Below, in pieces: positions 1 to 6,602 of a stretch of 12,036 nt of DNA. Each line of letters begins with the position of its first letter. Positions within the stretch are counted from its first letter, which is position 1. Below the pieces are notes generated by a model, which saw nothing but the letters and a program-made list of their open reading frames with translations, did no database searches and was not told the origin of the DNA. Source of the DNA: Nodosilinea sp. BSH.14 (GTDB lineage Bacteria; Cyanobacteriota; Cyanobacteriia; Phormidesmidales; Phormidesmidaceae); contig JALQST010000051.1 of NCBI GenBank assembly GCA_023264315.1, forward strand, positions 1-12,036, read 5' to 3'. The position numbers and the translations under genes are program-made.

Positions 1-2
1 AT

Positions 3-560
3 CGCTACCGAATGCTGAATGAAACCCTCGTGGGTCAGCGCCGCAACCTGCTAGAGCGGGAGGAGGTGCTCAGTCAGCACCGGGCGGTTCTGCGGCGACG
101 GCAGGGGTTGGCGGTGGAGGAAGCCCCGGTCAATGCTGTGAACCTCGAACCGCTGCTCAACGCCGTGGATGACCAACGGCAACAGACGACGGAGGCGATC
201 CAAGCACTGGAGGCGGAGGTGAAACAGGTACAGGAAGGTATTGGTCAGGTGAAGGATGCTCTCGCCGCCCAGGAGCAAGACTTGGCCCAACGTCGGGCCG
301 ATCTCGAAACCTTTGAGGCCGAGTTGCACCAGCGACAGCACGATTTAGCCGCCCTAACGGGCAAGCTAGTAGTAAGCGAAGAGTTGCTCACCCCCGCCCA
401 AGACAGCAGCAACGGTCTGCGCCAATCCCTCGATACCCTCTCCGGTGGGGTGACGAAGATCCAGGAATTCAATGACTATCAACTTCAGGCCATTGCCGAA
501 CTGCGCCAAACGGTAATGAATGCGGTCAATGCCGGATCGCATCAACTGGCGGCTTCCTAG
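3..560 (+). CDS. C-terminal part of a coiled-coil protein, HmpF-like (pilus motility/taxis), 5' partial
   Basis: The reading frame is open to the left edge of the window (codons at 3, 6 and 9 precede the first ATG at 12), so this is the 3' end of a longer gene and the ATG at 12 is probably internal. The visible 185 or so residues are rich in Gln, Glu, Leu and Arg, with long heptad-like stretches and no membrane segment or catalytic motif. The tail around the motif HRAVLRRRQG and the end segment (FNDYQLQAIAELRQTV) resemble the C-terminus of the cyanobacterial coiled-coil protein HmpF, which in filamentous species supports type IV pilus-driven gliding and phototaxis. That match is from memory of the family and is only moderate; the safe statement is a cytoplasmic coiled-coil protein. 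It ends at TAG 558-560 and a small membrane-protein frame follows directly in the same frame. Confidence 0.6.
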   Translation, partial: RYRMLNETLVGQRRNLLEREEVLSQHRAVLRRRQGLAVEEAPVNAVNLEPLLNAVDDQRQQTTEAIQALEAEVKQVQEGIGQVKDALAAQEQDLAQRRADLETFEAELHQRQHDLAALTGKLVVSEELLTPAQDSSNGLRQSLDTLSGGVTKIQEFNDYQLQAIAELRQTVMNAVNAGSHQLAAS

Positions 561-851
561 TTGGAGCTATCGCAGCAGCGAGTTCGGTTGCCGTGGTACC
601 GTGAAATTATCGTCTATTGCGTCTCTGTTGGGATTTTCCTGCCCATGATTTGGATCAACGAACAAATCGATCCCTCCGGCATTATCTATTCCTGTATCGC
701 CTGCGCCAACGAGGCCCAGGCCCAGGCGTGCCACCAATCCTTTGAGGAAAACCTGAGCGACGAGCAACGGCAGGCGGGCTGGGTGGCCCAACTTCGCACC
801 GTAGAGTCTTGGGATGAGGTGCCGGTCAACGCCTTGAAACTGAGTTATTAA
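561..851 (+). CDS. Small single-pass membrane protein, unknown function
   Basis: I do not recognise this 96-residue protein. It has a basic N-terminus (RVRLPWYRE), one hydrophobic segment at about residues 16-33 (IIVYCVSVGIFLPMIWI), then a soluble tail with a Cys cluster (CIACANEAQAQAC) that would lie outside if the basic N-terminus stays in the cytoplasm. The frame is the same as that of the upstream coiled-coil gene and begins immediately after its TAG stop. The only usable starts are TTG 561, directly abutting the stop, or TTG 588; the first ATG is inside the membrane segment. There is no clear Shine-Dalgarno, so translation would need coupling to the upstream gene or readthrough of the TAG. 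The hydrophobic segment and clean end support a real gene; the start is uncertain. Confidence 0.55.
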   Translation: MELSQQRVRLPWYREIIVYCVSVGIFLPMIWINEQIDPSGIIYSCIACANEAQAQACHQSFEENLSDEQRQAGWVAQLRTVESWDEVPVNALKLSY

Positions 852-918
852 CCTTGGCCGAACTGGAAACCTGAGGTTCTCCCACCTCCGGGCTACAATC
901 GCCCCACTTTCCCGCATC

Positions 919-947
919 GGGGGATGGTTCAAGTCACTGTCACCCCC
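919..947. other. Weak hairpin between convergent genes
   Basis: GGGGG at 919-923 pairs with CCCCC at 943-947, and TG at 925-926 pairs with CA at 941-942, giving seven pairs with one bulged A. It lies in the 104-bp gap between the convergent small membrane-protein gene and pheT. There is no T-run on either side, so it is at best a poor transcription stop. Confidence 0.25.
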
Positions 948-955
948 AGCCGCCC

Positions 956-2605
956 CTAGGCCCTAGGTCGCTGGGTTGACGGGCTCAGGCGATAGATCTG
1001 GGTGAGGTTGATTTCCCCCATGGCAATGGGTTCTGGAAAGGAGAACTGGTTCAGCAATCGGGGGTGCACCTCGCCAAATTCGCCGACCCTCTCCCCGGCC
1101 ACCTGCACCTGAGCCGAGCGCCCTGGGATGTAGTAGGGACGATCCCCAGGGGTGAGGGTGTAGTCGATGCCTAGAGCTCGCAACAGGGTTTGAACGTAGG
1201 CCTGGGCGGTGGAGAAGGAGGCCCGGGCATCGAGGCTGGCAAAGCCCCAGGCTTGGAATTCCTCCCCCTGCCCCGTGGCCGCGAGGCGGATCACTTCCCC
1301 CGTTTCATAGAGATTGATGGGTTTGGGAGCTTGAATATTGCGGGAGAGCACCTCGATCAGCCCCAGTTGCAGAGTGGTGCGGGTGGCACTGTAGATGCGG
1401 CTTTTGGCATTGCTGGTTTGCAGGTAGAGTGCTGAGAACCCTTCGACCAAGGCCGGATCGGTGAGGACGTGGCCTTTCACCTCCATGAGCCCGAGGCGTT
1501 GGGACAGGTCCCCCACCCGCAACACAAACTGCCGTTGATCATCGGCCTGCCCCAGGTGAAATTTGACGGACAGGGGTTCGGCCTGGATCTGATCCAGCCC
1601 CAGGGCCACCATCAAATCTCCGGCAATATCGACCTGGCTAAGAATATCCGTGCGATAGGTGGGCACATACACTTCGTGGGTACCGCTCACCATGAGATCC
1701 ATACAGGCCAACACCTGGCCCAGCTTTGCCTTGGGGATGGCTGACCCCATAATTTCGTTCAAAAATCGAGCCGAAAAGGGAACGACCCGACGGGCCAAGC
1801 TCGGGGTCAGGTGCGATCCCTCTGGGGTGATCACCGTCACCGTCTGTACCTCGGCCCCGGTATCTAAAAAATTGTGGGCCAGAATGTTGGCGGTTTCCTG
1901 CACCGTCTGCGGCACAATCCCCGTCACGTCGATGAACAGATGGCGAGTCTCCGCAGAAATTTCCCCCACCCCGGATCCGTTGATAATGGGCGGCACCGAA
2001 AGAATCTGTCCCTGGCTATCCTGGAGCACGGGCACTACATCCGGGGAGGGCAGGGTAGCGCCGTACATCTTGCCTGCGGGGTGATGGGCCAGCAGGTCGG
2101 CAGCGGTGATGGGCGTTGTGGCCCCCAGGGGCACAAACTGAAGGTCGGCAGCGGGACGGGTGGTGTAGGTGAGATCGCCGGTGATGCGATCCAGGTCGTA
2201 CACGCCGATAGCGATTTTTTTGCGCTGACGACCAAAGGTTTGAGCCACCTTTTCCTGGAACTGTATCAATAGGTCCAGCCCCTCCGCCTGAAGATTGGCC
2301 TGACGCACGACGAGGGCCGCCAGATAGGGCCGCAGCCCCAGCACCGCTGGCTCCACCGTCACCCGATACCCGGAATTGGGCAGGGCACTGGGCACCAGCC
2401 GGGGCTGTCCGCCATAGATATTCATGGCCCGGATAAATCCCTCAGCCGCCAGGAGATCAGGCCGTTCAGCGGTTACGTCCACCTCTAGGGCTTGATCACG
2501 CCACGTCACCTCTAAACCGTAGTTAAAGGCCAGGGACTCCAAGTCGGCTAGGGACGTGTGGGTAAGGCGCTGAAGATAGGACAGGGGAAAGGTTACTGTG
2601 GGCAT
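956..2605 (-). CDS. pheT: Phenylalanine--tRNA ligase beta subunit, archaeal/eukaryotic type
   Basis: Beta subunit of phenylalanyl-tRNA synthetase, which with alpha (PheS) charges tRNA-Phe; the beta B3/B4 domain edits mischarged Tyr. At 549 residues it has the archaeal/eukaryotic size, not the roughly 800 residues usual for bacterial PheT. It lacks the N-terminal tRNA-binding OB domain and the C-terminal ferredoxin-like anticodon domain. Visible in order: B1-like start with VTAERPDLLAAEG (44-56); B3/B4 with KKIAIGVYDLDRI (129-141), PPIING (205-210) and ETRHLFIDVTG (219-229); B5 with VPTYRTDILSQVDIAGD (314-330); and the catalytic-like core ending in YIPGRSAQV and GEFGEVHP (about 492-515). These are signatures of the archaeal family. 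The ATG at 2605 gives a full-length N-terminus; no clear ribosome site precedes it. No pheS is in the window. It could be the sole PheT or a second, transferred copy; the sequence alone does not decide. Confidence 0.93.
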   Translation of the reverse strand: MPTVTFPLSYLQRLTHTSLADLESLAFNYGLEVTWRDQALEVDVTAERPDLLAAEGFIRAMNIYGGQPRLVPSALPNSGYRVTVEPAVLGLRPYLAALVVRQANLQAEGLDLLIQFQEKVAQTFGRQRKKIAIGVYDLDRITGDLTYTTRPAADLQFVPLGATTPITAADLLAHHPAGKMYGATLPSPDVVPVLQDSQGQILSVPPIINGSGVGEISAETRHLFIDVTGIVPQTVQETANILAHNFLDTGAEVQTVTVITPEGSHLTPSLARRVVPFSARFLNEIMGSAIPKAKLGQVLACMDLMVSGTHEVYVPTYRTDILSQVDIAGDLMVALGLDQIQAEPLSVKFHLGQADDQRQFVLRVGDLSQRLGLMEVKGHVLTDPALVEGFSALYLQTSNAKSRIYSATRTTLQLGLIEVLSRNIQAPKPINLYETGEVIRLAATGQGEEFQAWGFASLDARASFSTAQAYVQTLLRALGIDYTLTPGDRPYYIPGRSAQVQVAGERVGEFGEVHPRLLNQFSFPEPIAMGEINLTQIYRLSPSTQRPRA

Positions 2606-2978
2606 GGACTAAAACCGTTCGCTGCTATATCGCCATGGTACCCCTTGGGTGGTGTCCCTCCCGGGCCTGTTTGGGCGGATAGATTACCCCCCGTTGGGTG
2701 AACGGGAACGGGTTGGCTGTGGCATGATGTCCTCAGGTTGTTCCCTCCCCTAACGTCCGGTTCCACCCAATCCCTAGCTGTAAACTAAGGAAACGGCTTG
2801 CCCCAGCCGTTCGCTAGGGTCGTTAAGCCCTCAGGCTTGACGATAAATAGGTCAAAAGAATATTTAGGCTAGATTTATCCTTTCTCCATGGCCCGTTCTA
2901 GGTGACACCTTGCTCGCCCATTATTTAGCATCTTTCTAAAACAAAAACACGTCATTAAATTCTTTAACTCATAGCCCC
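2606..2978. other. Divergent intergenic region with a cluster of hairpins
   Basis: This 373-bp gap separates the divergent pheT and pentapeptide genes and has no convincing ORF. It contains three stem-loops. CCCGTT 2690-2695 pairs with AACGGG 2701-2706. A nested pair has outer arms CCCTAGC 2772-2778 and GCTAGGG 2813-2819 and inner arms AACGGCT 2792-2798 and AGCCGTT 2805-2811, with a 13-nt bulge on one side only. The third, CGTTAAGCC 2821-2829 with GGCTTGACG 2834-2842, is nine pairs with one T-G and a 4-nt loop. The rest (about 2843-2978) is AT-rich leader. None of the hairpins has a T-run, so they look like structured RNA or protein-binding sites rather than terminators. I could not match them to SRP RNA, RNase P RNA or tmRNA. 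Confidence 0.5.
2837..2866 (+). promoter_or_regulatory. Candidate sigma-70-type promoter for the pentapeptide gene
   Basis: TTGACG at 2837-2842 is followed after 18 bases by TATTTA at 2861-2866, about 110 bases upstream of the pentapeptide ATG. The -35 hexamer lies in the right arm of the 2821-2842 hairpin, so a folded or protein-bound form could occlude it. Called from consensus only. Confidence 0.4.
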
Positions 2979-5942
2979 ATGAGCCTTCACCACCCAGACT
3001 TCGGCTTCTCCCATGACTCAGAACATTTGACGCCCATGGCCGTAGCAACCTTGCTGGCGGAGTATGCCGATGGGCGGCGACAGTTCCATAATCTCGACTT
3101 GCGAGAGAGCAACCTGGCCAATACCAAACTGATGATGGTGAACCTGGAGGAATCCTCCCTCCAGCGGGCCAACTTGACCAGCGCCAACCTTGCCGGGGCC
3201 ACCCTCAATCACGTTGACCTCACCTCCGCAAACTTGACCAACGCCAACCTCATTGCCGCTGATTTAGTCCGGGCTCGGCTGGCCAGCGCCAATCTAAACG
3301 GGGCAGTCTTCAGCGGCGCAAACTTGAGTGGCGCTAGTATGCGCAAGGCCAACCTCACAAACTGCATCTTTGCCGGTACCAACCTCACCGGGGTAGATTT
3401 TTCCGGTGCCATTTTGAGCAATGTCATTTTGGGAGGCGTAAACTTGAGAGGTGCAAACCTCAGTGAAGTGGATCTCAGTGAAGTGGATCTCAGTGATGTT
3501 GACCTCACGGAAACCATCTTGCCCGAGGGACTGGCGGGTCAACGATGGATGGGCGAAAACCGCGACTTTAGCGCGAATTTTGGTGAGGCGGTGCCCGGTT
3601 GGGAGTATCCCACCGGAGACTACGTCACCGAGGAAACCCCCCATCAGCCAGACTACGCCGCCACGGACTACGCCCAGGGGTATTACCTCCAATCGGGGGA
3701 TACCCCTGGAGCCACCCTGGAAGAGTCGGCTCCCGCGAACGGGGAATACGGTAATGACGCGGTGACGGCCTACCAGCCCGGATACACTGAGGGCTATGCC
3801 GAAACGGGCTACGCTGAGTCCGAGTATGCCGAGGCAGGCTATCCCGAAGCGCCCTATGTTGAAGCAGGTTATGCCGAGGGCAACTCCATCCCGCAGGAGG
3901 GCAAGGAATATGCCAACGCACACCCGGAGGAGGATGCCCTCTATACCAAGGCTCTAGACGCCATTGATGCCATTGCCCTGACCGACGCCACCGAGATGGT
4001 GATTCCGTTTCCTTCTCCGGAGTTGGCCCTTTCCCAAGACCTGACTACGGATTCTCCCGAACGATCCTCGGCGATGCCCTGGTCTACGGAGCCTCCCTTC
4101 GATTCTGCTACGCTCTTCAATGATCCTTTCGCGGATCCTACACCACCGGATTCTGGAGAAACGACGTCAGCGCTGTTCGACAGCGAAGGCCTAGCCAATC
4201 CCTTCATGGAGCCTTGTCAAGATCGCTTTGAAGAGGCCGAATTTGGGGACGCCCATGCGAGCAATGGCCAGGATCCTGGCCGCTCTGCCGATCCTGGCAT
4301 CCCCGATTTAGCCCCCCTGGACGGAGAAATGGCCGATGGTGATTCAGAGGAGGCCACCCAATTTTTCGGTGCTTTTGGGGCCTCTTCTGAGGGATCTCCG
4401 GCTGGGGAGGGGCTGGGGTTGGCCGCCGACCTAACCGCGCTACCGTTTTCCGCTGGGTCAGCAGAGTCGTGGGGATCGCTGCCCACGGACACATCACCCA
4501 CGGGGGCGACTGACTTCCCCTCGTCGGACGCTACGCCGGAGCCAGCCTCCTCAATGACCAGCGCGTTTGAGACCCAGGAAGCTATGGGGGATGACCTCAC
4601 GGCGGAAGATCTGACAACGACGGAGTTTTCGTCCGAAGGGTTGGCCCCCGACGCCATGGGAGATCGCCCCAGTGCATTCGCGCCAGAGGCAGACCCTGCG
4701 GGGTTTGCTCCGGCAGTGACGGCGGACATAGCTCCGGCGGATCAACCTCTCGCTGCGCCAGGGTCTACTCCCGTGGCGGTTCCGGCCTCACCCAAATCGA
4801 CCATGCCCGCCGTCAACACCCGCATGGTGCAGTCCATTCAGGCGGCCCTCGGGCGGCGGGTGAATTATGCGCTCCAGCGCAAACTGTTGGATCTCTACCG
4901 GAACCAGTGCGCCATTACGGGCTGCGATATTCAGCCCCTATTGGAGACGGTTTTTGTCACCAGCCACGACCGGGAACGGGCGGATCATCCTTCCCAATGC
5001 CTTGTCCTGCGGTCGGATTTGCGAACCCTCTATGAACTGAAGCTGTTAGCCATCCACCCCACAACCCTGAAGGTTTTGCTGGCTCCCCAGTTGATTGACT
5101 CAGACTATGGCCCGTTGCAGGGGCGGCCCATAACGTTGCCAGATCAGAAAATCTATCAGCCTAGTCCGGGGGGGCTGGCCCAAAACTTACAGGATTGCCT
5201 CTGGTACGACGCCAGCTATGCGGATTCTCCCCTACCAACGGGGCCGGAACCCGCCCCACCTTCCATGCCTGAGCCCCCCCCCGACCCTGAACCCTCCTGG
5301 CCCCTAGTGCCCCTGCTGATCGCCTGTGGGCTTGGGGGGTTCACCCTCGGTGGGCTAGTGTTTGGTATGGCCCACTATGTCCTGAGGACTGCTTCCGTGG
5401 CCACGATGTCTACCCCGTCTGCCGTCCAAGCGAGCCCAGAGGCTTCTAATCGCATCAACATTCAGGCGGGGGATGTGCGCTATAATCAGCGGGGTCTTTT
5501 AATCGACCAAAAAGCCTATCTATCCTTGGAACAGGCCCAGCGATGGGGGCTGATTTCGGGCGAGTTACCCCAGGACGCTCAGCGCCAATACCAGGGGCAG
5601 CCCTACGTTAGCCTATCCTACCTGGCGGCAACCGGCACCCCCGTAGCGTGGAATGCCCCGTCTCGCACCATCGTTCTAGACTGTTGCCAAGCTAAGCCGG
5701 TGGAAATGATTAACCTGCGAATTCAAGGGCGCAATTGGCCCTTGGCAGGCATTATTGTCGATAATCAGTCCTACATTCCCCAGCAAAAGCTTGAGCCCTT
5801 AAATATTGACTTGAGTCGTCTAAGTTCTGGATATTCGATTGAGTATCAAAACGAAGTTTACCTGCGCGCTAGTGACTTAAAAGACTTTTCTGTCACTGTG
5901 AATTGGGATTCAGAGGCGCGAGTGTTAAGCGTCGAGAGCTAG
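2979..5942 (+). CDS. Pentapeptide-repeat / degenerate HNH-like / membrane / stalk-domain mosaic protein
   Basis: A 987-residue protein of unknown function. In order: residues 36-181 are about 30 uninterrupted pentapeptide repeats with L, F or I every fifth position, expected to fold as a right-handed beta-helix of about seven coils. Residues about 190-608 are an acidic, Ser/Thr/Pro-rich linker that includes a Tyr-rich repeat (265-301). Residues about 613-721 resemble the HNH_2-type nuclease domain (CAITGCDI, then LRSDLRTLYE and LKLLAIHP), but the usual Leu-Glu-Ala-Ala-His site reads LETVF, and the second His is Arg682, so the nuclease is probably inactive. A membrane segment lies at about 776-801. 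Residues about 818-987 hold two copies resembling copper-amine-oxidase N-terminal/stalk domains (YLSLEQAQRWG...WNAPSRTIVLD and YIPQQKLEPLN...WDSEARVLSV). The inferred topology is repeats and linker in the cytoplasm, stalks outside. The ATG gives a complete N-terminus without Shine-Dalgarno. A STAS gene starts 53 bp downstream. Confidence 0.85.
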   Translation: MSLHHPDFGFSHDSEHLTPMAVATLLAEYADGRRQFHNLDLRESNLANTKLMMVNLEESSLQRANLTSANLAGATLNHVDLTSANLTNANLIAADLVRARLASANLNGAVFSGANLSGASMRKANLTNCIFAGTNLTGVDFSGAILSNVILGGVNLRGANLSEVDLSEVDLSDVDLTETILPEGLAGQRWMGENRDFSANFGEAVPGWEYPTGDYVTEETPHQPDYAATDYAQGYYLQSGDTPGATLEESAPANGEYGNDAVTAYQPGYTEGYAETGYAESEYAEAGYPEAPYVEAGYAEGNSIPQEGKEYANAHPEEDALYTKALDAIDAIALTDATEMVIPFPSPELALSQDLTTDSPERSSAMPWSTEPPFDSATLFNDPFADPTPPDSGETTSALFDSEGLANPFMEPCQDRFEEAEFGDAHASNGQDPGRSADPGIPDLAPLDGEMADGDSEEATQFFGAFGASSEGSPAGEGLGLAADLTALPFSAGSAESWGSLPTDTSPTGATDFPSSDATPEPASSMTSAFETQEAMGDDLTAEDLTTTEFSSEGLAPDAMGDRPSAFAPEADPAGFAPAVTADIAPADQPLAAPGSTPVAVPASPKSTMPAVNTRMVQSIQAALGRRVNYALQRKLLDLYRNQCAITGCDIQPLLETVFVTSHDRERADHPSQCLVLRSDLRTLYELKLLAIHPTTLKVLLAPQLIDSDYGPLQGRPITLPDQKIYQPSPGGLAQNLQDCLWYDASYADSPLPTGPEPAPPSMPEPPPDPEPSWPLVPLLIACGLGGFTLGGLVFGMAHYVLRTASVATMSTPSAVQASPEASNRINIQAGDVRYNQRGLLIDQKAYLSLEQAQRWGLISGELPQDAQRQYQGQPYVSLSYLAATGTPVAWNAPSRTIVLDCCQAKPVEMINLRIQGRNWPLAGIIVDNQSYIPQQKLEPLNIDLSRLSSGYSIEYQNEVYLRASDLKDFSVTVNWDSEARVLSVES
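3771..3881 (+). repeat. In-gene Tyr-rich repeat (YAEaGY-type)
   Basis: Residues 265-301 of the pentapeptide protein are an imperfect tandem of a 4-6 residue unit, tyrosine followed by Ala/Pro/Thr, Glu and a small residue (for example YAETGYAESEYAEAGYPEA). The DNA repeats are diverged, so this is an amino-acid-level repeat, probably a disordered acidic-aromatic segment. Confidence 0.75.
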
Positions 5943-5995
5943 GCCAATCTATACTACAGGCTGTTTTTTTACTCTCATCACCAATCTTCATAGTC

Positions 5996-6382
5996 ATGCA
6001 TCAAGACCTATTAATCATCGAAGTCAGTGGCAGTCTCACCATGGCTAAAACGGAGCAGTCCTTAGCACGAATCAAGCAGTCCATCAAAGCCCAAACCGGA
6101 AATTTATTGTTGGATTTAAGGCATCTGAGCTTTGTAGATAGTGCAGGGCTTGCGGTGTTGGTGCGGCTCCAAAAGCTGACGAACTCCATGGGTATCCGAA
6201 TGGCGATTTGCTCGCTGCCTGTCCAGGTGCATCAGCTCCTACAGTTCACCAGTATGTTCGAGTTCTTTGAGGTCTTTGAAAACCGCGAAGCGTTTTATGA
6301 GAATTGGGCGAGTCAGTTTCCTCGGGGCGCTGCTGTACCTCGTCTAGAGACGCTGTCTCAGGTTACAGTTACTACCGAATAA
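5996..6382 (+). CDS. STAS-domain protein (anti-sigma factor antagonist family)
   Basis: A stand-alone STAS domain of 128 residues starting at ATG 5996. The frame extends upstream to a TTG at 5903, but that part overlaps the end of the pentapeptide gene and has no domain content. Visible features are a beta strand at the start (LLIIEVSGSLT), then LLLDLRHLSFVDSAGLAVLV, where Ser49 of the DSAGL loop matches the serine phosphorylated in SpoIIAA/RsbV-type antagonists, and the helix-strand pattern with FFEVFENREAF near the end. Members bind anti-sigma or other switch proteins in the cytoplasm, binding being blocked by phosphorylation. No kinase, phosphatase or anti-sigma gene is nearby, so the partner is unknown. 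It lies 53 bp after the pentapeptide gene with a T7 run but no stem between, so co-transcription is likely. Confidence 0.88.
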   Translation: MHQDLLIIEVSGSLTMAKTEQSLARIKQSIKAQTGNLLLDLRHLSFVDSAGLAVLVRLQKLTNSMGIRMAICSLPVQVHQLLQFTSMFEFFEVFENREAFYENWASQFPRGAAVPRLETLSQVTVTTE

Positions 6383-6521
6383 TCCCAGATTCATCCAGGA
6401 GAACTTTACTGAGAAAGCGGCTCAGAAAATAGAAAAAAGGTGGCCAACTCCAGGGCTAACGGGGTGTGACCTGGTTGGGTCAGTCCGGTCTTGTTAACTC
6501 CGTTTCATAAAGGAATTCACA

Positions 6522-6602
6522 ATGATGGGCACACCTGGCCCCCTCTTGGACAAGGTATTTGTAGATTACCGGGGCGTGTCTCATCTCGGCAAAATCCGCT
6601 AA
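6522..6602 (+). CDS. Possible 26-codon small ORF with Shine-Dalgarno
   Basis: An ATG at 6522 (a second follows in frame at 6525) opens a 26-residue frame ending at TAA 6600-6602. AAGGA at about 6510-6514 lies 7 bases before the ATG, good ribosome-site spacing. The predicted peptide starts MMGTPGPLLDKVF and is mildly basic at the end; it matches nothing I know. Its stop codon overlaps the stop of the convergent PilP-like gene. It sits in the 216-bp gap after the STAS gene. Such short frames often arise by chance, so this is a low-confidence candidate. Confidence 0.22.
   Translation: MMGTPGPLLDKVFVDYRGVSHLGKIR

Noticed and set aside
3018..3212. Small minus-strand frames at the start of the pentapeptide gene
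   Set aside because: Entirely inside the real coding sequence, without signals of their own.
3209..3923. Long minus-strand open frames opposite the pentapeptide repeats
   Set aside because: They mirror the repeated codon pattern of the real gene and encode low-complexity sequence; the plus frame has recognisable domains.
4217..4729. 170-residue minus-strand frame opposite the acidic linker
   Set aside because: Ser/Ala/Gly-rich shadow of a GC-rich low-complexity coding region, without domain or start signals.
5943..5995. T7 run after the pentapeptide gene as a terminator
   Set aside because: No stable stem precedes the T-run (5964-5970).
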